From: Chanos chanos
Taxonomy: Eukaryota > Chordata > Actinopteri > Gonorynchiformes > Chanidae
Assembly: GCF_902362185.1 (NCBI RefSeq)
Contig: NC_044496.1
Location: 51,110,636 to 51,174,635, forward strand
Direction: 5' to 3'
DNA length: 64,000 bases
The position numbers and the translations under genes are program-made. Under the pieces are notes generated by a model that made no database searches, was not told the DNA's origin, and saw nothing but the letters and a program-made list of their open reading frames with translations. Shown piece by piece: positions 1-13,400 of the stretch; the stretch's first letter is position 1; every line of letters starts with the position of its first letter.

Positions 1-131
1 ATATACATGTGTTAAGGAGGTAGCCAAAAAAAACTCCTTATTTCAGTTGGCAGCTTTCCATTGGAAAATTTCTAAAGGTATGGTAGATGTTCTCTTTTGA
101 AACTATTTTTTCTTTTTTGGCAGCATACATA

Positions 132-137
132 TTTATT
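132..137 (-). terminator. Candidate polyadenylation signal of transporter copy 1
   Basis: AATAAA reads on the minus strand about 450 bases beyond the stop codon. The same hexamer is kept in unit 2 at 9989-9994. It is destroyed in unit 3, where the stretch reads differently. A second AATAAA at 353-358 occurs only in unit 1. Which one is used cannot be told from sequence. Confidence 0.45.
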
Positions 138-586
138 ATTCTAATTCACTGCCTCCTGCTAATGTCACATAAAACAAACAACAAAGAGCATATAAATATA
201 TTCACTTTGAGAAATTTTGCTATGCATAAAACATTCAATGAATGACTATAATTGACTATACTAATAATACTATAAAACTTAACTTAACTTATTGCTAACT
301 TTTTAAACTGGAAAAGCAAAATAAAACAAAATAAACCCAATCACATTCTTAGTTTATTTGGCCAAATAAGTAATTTCAGTCCCCTAGGACATTAAAAAGC
401 AGCAGATGGTTTGATGGGTTACATTTAGTGACTCAATCCCTGCGAATCCCTTAGAGCCACAGCACTAAGTCTCAGTATGAAGTGGAAAGCTACAGGCATT
501 TGGTAAAACTGATCTGGGAAAAGCAAACTGGTCAGCAAATCGGATCATGCTGGCCTCAGTGTTGCTTTGAACAACAAATGAACAAG

Positions 587-1053
587 TTAATTTTGTGTCT
601 CAACGTCTTCACTCTCAACTGGTGAGCATCCAGTCGGACTACAATCAACGGCATGTTGCCTTTGGTTCCTGCAAATCCTATGAGGAAAAAATGAAATGCA
701 TGTACGTGAGAGCATATCTGTGACTCTGAGATAAAATATTAGAAATATACCATTGGATTTACTGCCTTACAATTTCAGTGGTTTGACTTGGCTGATCAAT
801 TCAGGCAGCTCTTCGTCTTTTGTTTCTGGCAGCAACAAGCTCAGAATTCCAGTAATAATAGTGATACCACCCATAAGGATATAGGGCAGTATCTTATTGT
901 ATGTTCCTTCAAATCGTTAAAAAAAAAAAGAAAGAAAATCACGTTAAATTTACAAATTTGTTCACAAAAGGAGAAAAAGAGGTAAGTTGCATTAGTGCTT
1001 CAGATCAATGCAAGCAACTAAAGAAATGTCAATGACACCATGAAAAAACACAA

Positions 1054-1100
<47 letters not shown>

Positions 1101-4100
1101 TCGTATTTATATACCAACAACAGCTGCCCTGGAGGGCTCAGTTTAACACTCAGCAGTTTAAATGACAGGCCAAACATTCCACAAAATGGAATACTGAGAG
1201 TAAACCATGAGCTAGCTGTTACGCATGATGGGTTTGTCTTGTGTTGTGTGTCTGCACTGCTTTTTATACCCCAATAGTTTCCCTTGATTTGTTTGCTGCT
1301 TAGTGAAAATAGTGCCCATGGTCAAATAACTGATCCAGTGGATGTTCACGTGTTCAGCGGGTGCTTACCAATGTAGGCTATGTATGGAGAACAAAGGCTG
1401 CCAATGCGTGAAGCCATGGAGGTGGCTCCCAGGCCCATGTTCCTGACCACAGTGGGAAAAAGCTCAGTGGCATAAAGATACACAAATGCAAAGGCCCCTG
1501 ACACCCCTGATTTTCCTGTCATTATCAGAGTGAGAATCAGCACATTGAGCTCTGTGGGAAAGAAAATAAGAGGGCTGTTAAAGACATAGACACGTGTAGA
1601 ACATTAATCAACAGCAGCCAGAACAAGTCCAACCTCAAGTAGACTTCATTGTCTTGTGAGGGAAGATTTTTTTTTGTGGTTGTTGGTATTGTTTCTATGT
1701 CCACCTGTGCCATTTGTCCCCCCTGGCCCTGGCTTTGTTCTCTCATGCACTTTACTATGGGCCTGCCATACCAGTTTCACCTGTATCTCCCCAAAGTCTA
1801 CAGAGTCATCTCGTCTGACTGTGAGCCTACTAAACTCCTTTAGACATCCCAAGTCAGAGTGAGAATTCATTTCTTTCCCCTGCTATTTATGTTGTTATTG
1901 CTATATATATTGTATGCATTTGTGTGACATGAAGTAAAATGGAGTCAATTTTAGCTGTAGTGTGAATGTAGCCTATTCCATCCATAGCACCTGTGTGTCA
2001 GATGGTCACTTTTGCAAGTGATATAGAGTCCTGTTTTTTTAATACCACATTTAGCATTATTTCAACTAAGGTACAACCGAAGTCACATTATCCTATGAGA
2101 ATTCAGCATAACTTATCAAATATTATTTGTATTTTTCTTTGGACTGTGCGGTTGTTCTACTAGAGACAAACAACACACAGTGTCTGTAGGGGAGGATATG
2201 TATAACTAATAAAAAGAGCATATAAATACATTCAGTTTGAGAAATACCTTCAGGAATAAATCTGATGAGGAGCAGCAGTGCCCCGCTCAACAGAAGACTA
2301 AAGGACAATGTGAATCGGCGAGGTGTGTAGCGAACAAAGAACCACGTCAAGCTGTAGCCCACAACCTCTGACGCTGCAGCTATGAGACAGTTAAGGTAGG
2401 GATCACCATCCATGTTTGGAGTGTTGAGAGAGAGTCCGTAATAAGTCATGGAGATGACTATCCTGTTCAAGATAAAAGGGGGAGTGATCATGAGGTCTGT
2501 GCAAGGCAGTGAAGTCTAAATTTCACATTGTGGAGTTGTGTATTTCCTGAAGAACATCAGTGATAAGTGTAGGCTTCATGCCACAAAGCATATAATCCAG
2601 ATATAAAACAAAACCGTGGATCCTGTGTAATTAAAATCAGGATAATAATAAAGGTTGCACCAAAACAAAATGACAATTCACTGTGACAATTTACCAGATG
2701 ATCATGTTGAGGATGGTAATGTATCTTATATTGGTTGTTTTGAGAAGATCGGTCCAAGAGTAGTGTACTTTCCTTGCCTGATCATTTTTTTCCTAGGAAA
2801 AAAAGTTTTGTAAAATATAATTTACAGTAAAACTAGGTACATAACTACCCAATTCCCAATTCTCGGAGACCTGTGGTGTGGCAACTGGAGGAGAGACTTT
2901 TTACTTTGTGATACATGCGCTAATCAATGTTTCTCTAGTAAGAGACATAAATTGCAAAGATTCTCCTCTCCTAATATCCACCTTTTTCTGTCATGCTACA
3001 GACCCAGTCAAATTACGCTAGGGAGTAATTTACATCTGCCAAAAATCCCCCATCCTCATGCATAACAAAGATCATGCAAGACGGGTGATCACAGAAATTA
3101 AACCATGTATCATTACAAAAGAATTTCATGTATTCACTTACAACAAGGCCCGTATCCATTAATGAGTTACATGGCTTTGTAACGTGGGGACGAGCAGTTA
3201 CGTAACATTTTTTGAAGTTGTAAATTAATTCATAGCGTGGCAGTGACAGTATCTGGCATCTCCAAAAAGCATAGTGACTTCACAGCTAGAAAAGGCTACT
3301 TTGAACATCACTTAGATAGCTTCTCTTAGTTGCGTGTGCCTAAGTGTAAGTATTTATACATATACGTAGTTGTTTCAGTCAGGTACAATGAAGAAAGCAA
3401 GGATATTGTCACTAGGTTCAGATTTTCAAATAAGGTTATGGTTAGAATGATATGATATAAGCATTCAGCCTAATCTATACTATTGGCATAACAGACCTTA
3501 CCAAAAGCCTGAACCTACTGCCAGATTTATTGATTAAACCTGAGGCAAATTGTCAACATTTGAAATATAATCACCAGTAACTGGTCACAGTCACTTTGTT
3601 TGAATATGACTTCTGGAGGAATGACCCCATTCATCTTAGCTGCAGCTCGAATGATGGCTTCCGCCTCCTCCACCCTCCCCTGGGACAGGAGCCAGCGGGG
3701 TGATTCTGGGATGTACCTGACATATTCATACAACAGCACTTACAGGTCATCAGTGAGGCTTTCATTCTCATTCTCAATCATTCAATTCATGTCTTACAGT
3801 TCACAGATCACTAAGCCTCTGTAATCACCATGCCAGATTTGGTTTTTTTCTTGGTTAAGTAAGTTCAATTTCTGTTGAACAAAAATTAATTTGACAGGAT
3901 CATGACAGTACTGACAGTATGATGTGAAAATTAGTTACAAGTTGTCCGATCCTGTCAAATCCACTCACCACCACATGGGAATATAAAGGAATCCTTGGAT
4001 GGCTAGGGCTGTCAGAAGAATCCTCCAGTTCCGAATATAGTAGGCAAAAAGTGGGAGAAACATATAACCAGTAGCATAGGACATGCACACACCAATAATG

Positions 4101-5924
4101 GCAAAGGTGATTCGCGATGACTTGCTGAGAATTTCACAGCCTGAAAACGACAACAACAACATTCATGATTAATTTTCAGTTTTGGCAAAAAAGTTATAGA
4201 AAAGAAACATAGCTGTGTTTCTTCAAGGGAATCTTGAGCGTCCCAAATGAGTCATATTTTAAAGAGCATGAAAATATCATTGAGTGACTTTCAAATCAGT
4301 TCCATACCAACCAATAAAAAAGCTTCAATTATAATTGTAACTTCATGGTTGCTGATTAGACCCCTTCACTGGGAGCACCAATAAAAACTTATGAACCTAG
4401 ATAGTTGACTCACCCAGGATGAAAGCACAACAATAGTTAGAAATATCTGCCATTCCAACAATAAAATACAGCACACAGAACATTTCCCAGCTGTTGGAAG
4501 CAGCCTGAACCAGACTAAAAATTGTCCGAACTGCCATTGTGGTAAAGAAAGTGACCTTTCTCCCATATCTGTGTGAGAGAAACATGTGATGAATTCTCTG
4601 GCCGATAAGAGTTTTAGGTAGATACACCAAAAGGAGAGGAGTAGAGGAAACACACAGTACTTGCCTGTCAGAAATGACTCCAGATATGAAAGATCCAATC
4701 AGTACTCCAAAAAAGAACACTGTTACAGTAAAAGGTGCTTTCCAAGCATCATCACACACCAGATTCCACTGAAGGTACATGAGGACAGAAAAATAGGTAA
4801 CTGGTTACCTGCAGTGGTAAATCAACATTTCTAAGAGGTATTGGAGGGAAAGTGCATACTTGACGTTGATACAAGAGAGCTGTCGCTAAGCTATTGAAAC
4901 AAATTTGTACAATCTCTGTGTATTTCTCACAGAACTGGAGAAACATCATTTAGATTTTGTGAACACACCTCTGAATGGTTGAGACAGAGTATTGCTGAGA
5001 ACCTGCCCTGAATTTGAAGAACTGGTCAAAAACTCAAACACTAATCATGACAGATGGCATATTCCTTTACTTTAGATGCATATGGGGCACAAGGGTGAGG
5101 TATCTACTATCCGTATATGTACATATACAGCATGATTTGTGACACTGTGCTATCATCTGGATGTTTCTTGGAATCTGCAAGTGTTACTCTTTAGTCAGCC
5201 TCTGGTAAAGCTGTATATTTTTGGGGAAAACTCCAGGTGTGGTTATTCTGTACAAAGTTAGATAGGAATGTGCCATACTTGGCATCTCATACTATTTACT
5301 GATCTTCAAAAGTGAAACGACAATATCCATAAAACTGGAACAAGTGAAGAAACTTATGGAGCTATTGTAACCATTGTGCATAACTCAAAAAGCAACACAA
5401 AGTAAAATAACAAAATAATCTACTGAGAATGTCTTAAAAAGAGGATCCTCCAGTAACCATAAAGGTTCACTTTAGTTCTACCTTATCTGGGGGCACATCA
5501 AAAGAGAAAGTGCCAAAAGTAAGCTTCAGAAGAAAAGAAGCACACAACTTGATGTGGCCATCACCTCTGTAACAATTGTAGATATATATCTCTCCTTGCT
5601 GAAGTCCCATCCATCCAGGCAGCTCTCCGTCTCATTCCCAAATCCTCCATTAGAGACATTTAATTCCTTGTACCGATGACACTTACTCAAGATGATTTTT
5701 CCTTTCACCTCCTCAAGAGGAATAGACAGATTGAGGTTCAGACTACCATAGCTGGAATTCAGATGAGGTATCTTACAGTGGTGAGGTGGGATATCAGCAA
5801 CAAAGACCGTAGCCATGCCCACATAACCATTGGGCACACTGCTGAGGCTCAGTAGGATGAAAATTAGTAGTTGAAATGGTCCCCATTCACCTAGGAACGC
5901 TGTCAAGTCCTCGTAGTCCCTCAT
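587..5924 (-). CDS. OCTN-type organic cation/carnitine transporter, array copy 1
   Basis: This is a 12-helix major facilitator of the SLC22 OCTN branch; relatives carry carnitine, organic cations or ergothioneine across the plasma membrane. The ten coding exons are 5565-5924, 4665-4768, 4414-4568, 3969-4140, 3575-3716, 2695-2792, 2248-2462, 1369-1551, 771-906 and 587-677. They join in phase into 551 codons. As I recall, most of these exon lengths (104, 155, 172, 215, 183, 136) equal those of human SLC22A5. The protein starts [18 protein letters not shown], and the large outer loop has four N-glycosylation sequons (N56, N65, N89, N97). SDRYGRK (153-159), [10 protein letters not shown] and [11 protein letters not shown] are SLC22 signatures. 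An in-frame ATG 39 bases upstream (5961-5963) is not in the family pattern, so MRDYED was taken as the start. Unusual features are AD at 195-196 where copy 3 has GQ, and Q instead of P in AIQGF of exon 4. Intron 2 is GC-AG. The substrate cannot be read from sequence. Confidence 0.9.
1055..1100. repeat. (AAT)n microsatellite in intron 8 of transporter copy 1
   Basis: This is a run of about 15 AAT triplets between coding exons 9 and 8. Copies 2 (near 10864) and 3 (near 22853) carry the same microsatellite at other lengths and, in copy 2, interrupted. It therefore predates the triplication. Confidence 0.9.
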
Positions 5925-6014
5925 ACTACGATTTAAATAAACTGAAATTAGATAAAATGTCACAATTTAAAAAGAAAAGAAAGGAAAACTCCTTGGAAGT
6001 GACCAAAAACATCT

Positions 6015-6045
6015 GTTATGCCCCAGTCTAGGGTTAGGGCATAAC
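6015..6045. repeat. Short inverted repeat (9-base arms)
   Basis: GTTATGCCC at 6015-6023 is followed after 13 bases by its exact reverse complement GGGCATAAC at 6037-6045. Unit 2 has the same hairpin near 15424-15454. In unit 2 about 190 additional bases follow it. It may be the end of an older insertion, but I could not find a partner end. Confidence 0.5.
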
Positions 6046-8376
6046 GATTAACTAAGACCCCACCAAAATACATTACCTGGTCATAAAATAAATTTAAAGT
6101 AAAGCCACAGAACTACCCTAACTTCCTCTCTAACAAACAAACAAACAAACAAACAAAAAAACAGAGTCAAACAAGGAGAAGAAAACAACTGGCACCAACC
6201 TCCTGACATCCTTCAAAAACTAAGGCAACAACAAAAAAAATAAAGCCTAGATCTTCCAGCACTAGAGGCTACTCTATTTACAGGTTTACAGCCTACAAGA
6301 AGAACAACAACAAAGCAAAGATAGCGACAACAAAAATAACCCACTATGTTTATTACAACAAAGAATTCAACGGTTTGGCGTGCACCTGTAGTTGGGAGAA
6401 GGAGTCCTCTTCCAGGACCGTTGCCCGTGTTTAAATAACCCCGATGTCCGATCCTCTATCCAGGTAAATTTGATTGTGTTCACAGGACAAATGTCATCTG
6501 AGTGAGGTTGGTGGACTGTTGCAGTCTGAGGAATGTATGCTGTTCCACTCTTACCCTAATGATCGTATAAGCGCCCAAAACTGTGAGTGTGTCAATAGCA
6601 GCGAGAGTGTCACTAGAAGGATCCACAAGTTTGCAAACCTGTTTTTTTTTTTTATTCATGCTAAGAAGGTGGGGTTTTTTTACTGGGTGTATTGCTTTGG
6701 TAATTTGAGCTCGATGCTCCAGGTAAAACACAAAACCAAATTAGTCCAGTATCATTTTAATCAGTCAGAACTCTGGGGACACTTGACAACCATGTAGAAC
6801 CACATTACAAAGTAAGTACCTGTGATTAATTATTCACTGGCGGTTGGGGGGGGGGGGTAAAGACAACAAAAGATAACTGAGGCCTATGTAGAACCTTGTC
6901 TACCTTTATTTAGCTTAGTATCACCTGTGAAAGGTTTGAATGGTAAGTATACTGCTGTGGTTCTCTTTAATATTATTATGTATACTTATGTTATAAAAAA
7001 AAATCAGTGAGCTATATGTTGAACAGGGTGAAAATAAAAGAGGTGGCTCCCAGGATGTCCACCACTGCAAATCATTTTATTGGTAGGAGGGAGTTCCACA
7101 CTGGGTTGTGATCAGGGGCTTGATACTTCACATGTCTCCCTCCTTTCCTGTCTTTCCTGATTGTAAAAAGGAATATTCATTTGTTTAAAGTCTGTGTCAT
7201 TTGAATAGCAGTTTAACAATCAGACCTTTGTGGGACAGTAAGAGACAGAAAGAATATTTAGGTCTAGTTTGGTAGATAAAAACTCACCTTTCCTAGTTCC
7301 TCACTCTCAGTTACCCAACGGCTGTGTTGACGAGGGTTCACATTCAGTGTAGCACAAGCTTTCACTTTTGAAGTATTATTAATTCATCAGTGGAAAAAGC
7401 ATATCAGTGAGTAAGAAGCAATAGCCTAGTGCATATGTGCGACAAGAAAAGGCTTTTTTTACTGTGTAAAGACAAAGTAATCTTATTTGATCGATAAGTT
7501 AATAGGTGGTAGACCCAGAGTACAGATGAGCTTATTAGAAGTAGTATACAGCATTTTTATAAATATACAGTATTTTGCTGTAAATGACATAACATTATGG
7601 TGAGGCTACAGAGTTCTGTGGAGATCTGACGGCTCACCAGTAATAAAAACATTGTGCTGGCTATGCAAAACAGCTGTCAGTATGTTATGTCTCTTAGACC
7701 ATTTTCTTCTTGAGGCTTGTGCTAAAAGTGTCAGCTCAATGAATAAATGTAAATGTAAATGCCTGTACAATGTGGGACCAAGCAATTCAAATGCAAAATC
7801 ACATTCATTTATCATTTAAAGCTACTACGTTGCACAACACTTCTTTTGATTTGTGTGAAAAACAAGATGTTGATAACACATGTTGAAACTATATATACTA
7901 CTTAAAACTGGTTTACATCTGGTAAACATGGTTGAATTCCTGTATCGAGATTCATGGAAATGTTGTAGGAACTCTGAACCACAAATAAGTGAAGTAAAAT
8001 GAGGTAATGGTAGAAAGGAGAGCAGATGCTATGTATTTTTTAAAATTACTTGAGGAAGTTGCCCAAAGCTAACCATCATATGAAATACTAAGAGCTGAGT
8101 GAGTCGTTTTGAAAAAAATATTTCATCTAAATGGCTACTGTTTGTCTAGATATTGCCCTCAAGCTTCAAGACAAAAATGAGTCCAACATAAGCGTAATGA
8201 TTGTGGGTTGGCCCCATCCCTAGACAAGGTGGACAGTCACAAAGCTCCACCACACCTACTGCTATGTTGTCTGTGGATTCTCTGTAGTGAGAAGAAAGTT
8301 CAGAAGTTCTCAGTCCAAACACAAATTCTGAAAGCTTTTGACTTACTTTGTTAACCTCTACAGAATGCGAAACTCT

Positions 8377-8400
8377 ACACACACACACACACACACACAC
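8377..8400. repeat. (AC)n microsatellite
   Basis: Twelve AC dinucleotides lie in the spacer. The matching place in unit 2 (about 19021-19033) is shorter. Confidence 0.95.
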
Positions 8401-8469
8401 ATGTTAATTAACTAGAATCAGCAACAGATACTTTGGTACATTATGGTCATACTTTACTGACATGGCACC

Positions 8470-9080
8470 TTTGCTCGCAGAATCATATGCAGTGCTTTCC
8501 CTGGATGTCGAAAAAGCCTTCGACCGAGTCAAATGGAGCGATCTCTGGTCAGGTCTTATGCAGTTTGGATCTGGTAATCATTTCATACATATGAATCTGC
8601 AGAAATATGATGAATGTGCAGAAACGGTGTCAACAGCAGAATGCCTGTCTGCCCCCTTCAAACTGAAAAGGGGCACCTCAAGGCTGCTTCTTCTTTTGCT
8701 TACTACTTGTTTTCTCTCTTGAGCCTTTAGCCCAGGCTACTTGACAAGGCAATCTTCTCTCCCCAGTTTCCACTGGTGACTCTAAACACCATATTTCTTT
8801 ATATACAGACAATATATTGCAGTATTTGTCTAACACGTCATTCTCTTTCCCTAGATCTGTGCAGTTCTTCAGTGATTTTAGCAAGCTAAGTAGCTATAAA
8901 GTTAACTGGTCTAAATCCATTCTGAGGCCACTCAGTGCAGCTGGGAGTAAAGACTCTACCCCACTGCCAATTCTAGTGGATTCTAAATTCACATACTTGA
9001 TATTAATCAAACAGAACTACACTTTGATATTTGATAATATTAAAATGCATTTAACATTTAACTTCCCAGGTTAAACTTCC
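8470..9080 (+). mobile_element. L1-like LINE fragment, reverse transcriptase part, unit 1
   Basis: The plus strand encodes pieces typical of an L1-clade reverse transcriptase. LSLDVEKAFDRVKW is the catalytic-core A motif region. It is followed by APFKLKRGTS, then after a frame change by FLYTDNILQYLS, in which the usual YADD is degraded to YTDN, and by LSSYKVNWSKS. Both ends of the element are missing and the frame is broken, so it cannot move. The same fragment sits at 19105 in unit 2, so it inserted before the units duplicated. Confidence 0.8.
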
Positions 9081-9184
9081 TGTATTTTGCCTCTGTCACA
9101 TCCCTTAACTTTTTTTTTTCAGTAAATGAATGTCTGAACTTGATTAACTAATGCTAAACCATATTCTTTACCTACTAAACCAGT

Positions 9185-9230
9185 AGTTGTCAATCCTGCT
9201 CCTGGGGGACCCCTGCTCTACTGAAATCCA
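9185..9230. mobile_element. Short interspersed repeat scrap present only in unit 1
   Basis: Sequence around TCCTGCTCCTGGGGGACCCC resembles the GGTCCTGGGGGACCCC core seen in many fish interspersed repeats. Unit 2 has unrelated sequence at the same place. The family assignment is from memory and weak. Confidence 0.35.
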
Positions 9231-10409
9231 GCTGACCTTCTGATGTCTGAAATATGGTATTGTTGGTACAGTCCATTGGCAAGAACTGACAAATCAAAAC
9301 ACAGTACCATAAATACCTGGTAAAGAAAAAAAATACCTGGTTAAAAAAAATAATGATATTGAATGAGCTTGACCAGAAATAACAGCTCATTTAATTAAAA
9401 AAAAAAATCCACAAACAGAAATAATGATATTGAATGAGCTTGACTGATTGTAACTATATAATATAATGAATGAGCTTGCTTTCCCTGACTGTTGTACATA
9501 GTTCTTATGTAAAATTGCAATATTTTGAAATATACTGAACAATAAATACTGTTAAATATATATAAAAAAGAAATTCTCAAATCAAAACCAACAAATTTTC
9601 ATTCCTCATAGTCTTTGCAACTGTCTGAAATGATTCATTTGAAATTGTAGGTACTGAAAGTTCTGCTAGAACAACATCAGTTGTCTCAAATAAGGTGCCA
9701 TTTTACCTGGTGTGCAATTTAACCAGAATTGTCCTTAAAATTCAAAACCAATGCAATCAGTATTTTCTATACAAGTTCATTGTGAAAGAAAGCAAATGAA
9801 TGAATAAAATATCACAAGATTTGTTTTTGCAGCTTAGGTCATGTTGATGTTAAATTATATACATGTGTTAAGGAGGTAGCCAAAAAATACCTCCTTATTT
9901 CAGTTGGCAGTTTTCCATTGGACAGTTTCTAAATGTGTGGTGGATGTTCTCTTTTGAAACTATTTTTTCTTTTTTGGCAGCATACATATTTATTATTCTA
10001 ATTCACTGCCTCCTGCTAATGTCCCATAAAACAAACAACAAAGAGCATATAAATACATTCAGTGTGAGAAATTTTGCTATGCATATAATATTCAATGAAT
10101 GACTATAATTCTTATTGCTAACTTTTTAAACTGGAAAAGCAAAATAAAACAAAATAAACCCAATCACATTCTTCGTTTATGTGGCCAAATAAGTAATGTC
10201 AGTCCCCTAGGACATGAAAAAACAGCAGATGGTTTGATGGGTTACATTTAGTGACTCAATCCCTGCGAATCCCTTAGAGCCACAGCACTAAGTCTCAGTA
10301 TGAAGTGGAAAGCTGCAGGCATTTGGTAAAACTGATCTGGGAAAAGCAAACTGGTCAGCAAATCGGATCATGCTGGCCTCAGTGTTGCTTTGAACAACAA
10401 ATGAACAAG

Positions 10410-13400
10410 TTAATTTAGTGTCTCAACGTCTTCACTCTCAACTGGTGAGCATCCCATTGGAATACAGTCAATTGCATGTTGCCTTTGGTTCCTGCAAATC
10501 CTATGAGGAAAAAATGAAATGCATGTACGTGAGAGCATATCTGTGACTCTGAGATAAAATATTAGAAATATACCATTGGATTTACTGCCTTACAATTTCA
10601 GTGGCTTGACTTGGCTGATCAATTCAGGCAGCTCTTCGTCTTTTGTTTCTGGCAGCAACAAGCTCAGAACTCCAGTGATGATAGTGATACCACCCATAAG
10701 GATATAGGGCAGTATCTTATTGTATGTTCCTTCAAATCGTTAAAAAAAAAAATTACAATTGTATTCATGAAAGCAGAAAAAGAAGTAAATTGCATTAGTT
10801 TTTCAGATCAATGAAAGCAAATGAAAAAAATGTCAACGACACTGGAAAAAAAAAACACAAATGTAATAATAATAATAATAATAGTCATAACAGTCATAAT
10901 AATTATAATAATACCGTAGTTACATGCCAACAATAGCTGACCTACAGGGCTCAGTTTTTACTCAGCAGTTTAAATGACAGGCCAAACATTGATGGGTTTG
11001 TCTTGTGTTGTGTGTCTGCACTGCTTTTTATACCCCAATAGTTTCCCTTGATTTGTTTGCTGCTTAGTGAAAATAGTGCCCATGGTCAAATAACTGATCC
11101 AGTGGATGTTCACGTGTTCAGCGGGTGCTTACCAATGTAGGCTATGTATGGAGAACAAAGGCTGCCAATGCGTGAAGCCATGGAGGTGGCTCCCAGGCCC
11201 ATGTTCCTGACCACAGTGGGAAAAAGCTCAGTGGCATAAAGATACACAAATGCAAAGGCCCCTGACACCCCTGATTTTCCTGTCATTATCAGAGTGAGAA
11301 TCAGCACATTGAGCTCTGTGGGAAAGAAAATAAGAGGGCTGTTAAAGACATAGACACGTGTAGAACATTAATCAACAGCAGCCAGAACAAGTCCAACCTC
11401 AAGTAGACTTCATTGTCTTGTGAGGGAAGATTTTTTTTGTGGTTGTTGGTATTGTTTCTATGTCCACCTGTGCCATTTGTCCCCCCTGGCCCTGGCTTTG
11501 TTCTCTCATGCACTTTTCTATGGGCCTGCCATACCAGTTTCACCTGTATCTCCCCAAAATCCTCAGAGTCATCTTGTCTGACTGTGAGCCTACTAAACGA
11601 TGCTTCTACTCCTATAGACATCCCAAGTCAGAGTGGGAATTCATTTCTTTCCCCTGTTATTTATATTGTTGTATGCATTTGTGTGACACATGAAATAAAA
11701 TGGAGTCGGTTTTAGCTGTAGTGTGAATGTAGCCTATTCCATCCATAGCACCTGTGTGTCAGATGGTCACTTTTGCAAGTGATACAGAGTCCTGTTTTTT
11801 TAATACCCCATTTAGCATTATTTCAACTAAGGTACAACCGAAGTCACATTATCCTATGAGAATTCAGCATAACTTATCAATTATTAGTATTTTTCTTTGG
11901 ACTGTGTAGCTGTTCCGCTAGAGACAAAGAACACACAGTGTCTGTAGGAGAGGATATGTATAACTAATAAAAAGAGCATATAAATACATTCAGTTTGAGA
12001 AATACCTTCAGGAATAAATCTGATGAGGAGCAGCAGTGCCCCGCACAACAGAAGACTAAAGGACAATGTGAATCGGCGAGTCGTGTAGCGAACAAAGAAC
12101 CACGTTAAGCTGTAGCCCACAGCCTCTGACGCTGCAGCTATGAGACAGTTAAGGTAGGGATCACCATCCATGTTTGGAGTGTTGAAAGAGAGTCCGTAAT
12201 AAGTCATGGAGATGACTATCCTGTTCAAGATAAAAGGGGGAGTGATCATGAGGTCTGTGCAAGGCAGTGAAGTCTAAATTTCACATTGTGGAGTTGTGTA
12301 TTTCCTGAAGAACATCAGTGATAAGTGTAGGCTTCATGCCACAAAGCATATAATCCAGATATAAAACAAAACCGTGGATCCTGTGTAATTAAAATCAGAA
12401 TAATAATAAGGGTTGCACCAAAACAAAATGACAATTCATTGTGACAATTTACCAGATGATCATGTTGAGGATGGTAATGTTTCTTATATTTGTTGTTTTG
12501 AGAAGATCGGTCCAAGAGTAGTGTACTTTCCTTGCCTGATCATTTTTTTCCTGTGAAAAAAAAGTTTTGTAAAATATAATTTACAGTAAGACTAGTTACA
12601 TAACTAACCAATTCCCAATTCTTGGAGACCTGCGGTGTGGCAATTGGAGGAGAGACTCTTTACTTTGTGATACATGCGCTAATCAATGTTTGTCTAGTAA
12701 GAGACAAAAGTGGCAAAGACTCTCCCCTCCTAATATCCACCTTTTTCTGTCACGCTACAGACCCAGTCAAATTACTCCAGGGAGTAATTTACATCTGCCA
12801 AAAATCCCCTATCCTCATGCATAACAAAGATCATGTAAGACGAGTGATCACAGAAATTAAACCACGTATCATTACAAAATAATTTCATGTATTCACTTAC
12901 AACAAGGCCTGTATCCATTAATTGTCAACATTTGAAATATAATCACCAGTACCTGGTCACAGTCACTTTGTTTGAATATGACTTCTGGAGGAGTGACCCC
13001 ATTCATCTTAGCTGCAGCTCGAATGATGGCTTCCGCCTCCTCCGCCCTCCCCTGGGACAGGAGCCAGCGGGGTGATTCTGGGATGTACCTGACATATTCA
13101 TACAACAGCACTTACAGGTCATCAGTGAGGCTTTCATTCTCAATCATTCAATTCATGTCTTACAGTTCACAGATCACTAAGCCTCTGTAATCACCATGCC
13201 AGATTTGTTTTGGTTTTTTTTGGTTAAGTAAGTTCAATTTCTGTTGAAGAAAAAATAATTTGACAGGATCATGACAGTACTGACAGTATGATGTGAAAAT
13301 TAGTTACAAGTTGTCCGATCCTGTCAAATCCACTCACCACCACGTGGGGATATAAAGAAATCCTGGGATGGCTAGGGCTGTCAGAAGAATCCTCCAGTTC

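Larger units (their letters stand above)
1..9856. repeat. Tandem repeat unit 1 of the transporter array
   Basis: The unit holds gene copy 1 plus about 3.9 kb of upstream spacer. Its first bases, ATATACATGTGTTAAGGAGG, recur at 9857 and 20882 at the start of units 2 and 3. Because window base 1 is exactly this point, whatever lies to the left is unseen and could be another unit. Compared with unit 2 it lacks the 988-base transposon, about 190 bases near 6050 and about 590 bases near 9150. Confidence 0.85.
5925..10409. other. Spacer between transporter copies 1 and 2
   Basis: No host gene is visible here. The spacer holds an inverted repeat at 6015-6045, an AAAC-rich run near 6133-6160, short poly-T and poly-G tracts near 6640 and 6847, a shrunken SINE tail near 7735, a CA microsatellite and an L1-like LINE fragment, followed by the 3' flank of copy 2. 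The promoter of copy 1 should lie just above 5924. I could not pick out a convincing TATA box or initiator. Confidence 0.6.

Noticed and set aside
5922-5963. Upstream in-frame ATG of transporter copy 1 (and the matching ATG of copy 3)
   Set aside because: Relatives begin at MRDY, and copy 2 has no such upstream ATG.
8377-8400. Regular short repeats that could be mistaken for an array of spacers
   Set aside because: They are plain dinucleotide microsatellites in a vertebrate genome; no CRISPR-like structure exists.
11301-11715. Overlapping frames of about 100 codons on both strands in intron 7 of copies 2 and 3, partly kept in copy 1
   Set aside because: They lie within an intron. Their similarity between copies is explained by the recent duplication, they are broken differently in copy 1, and they resemble no family.
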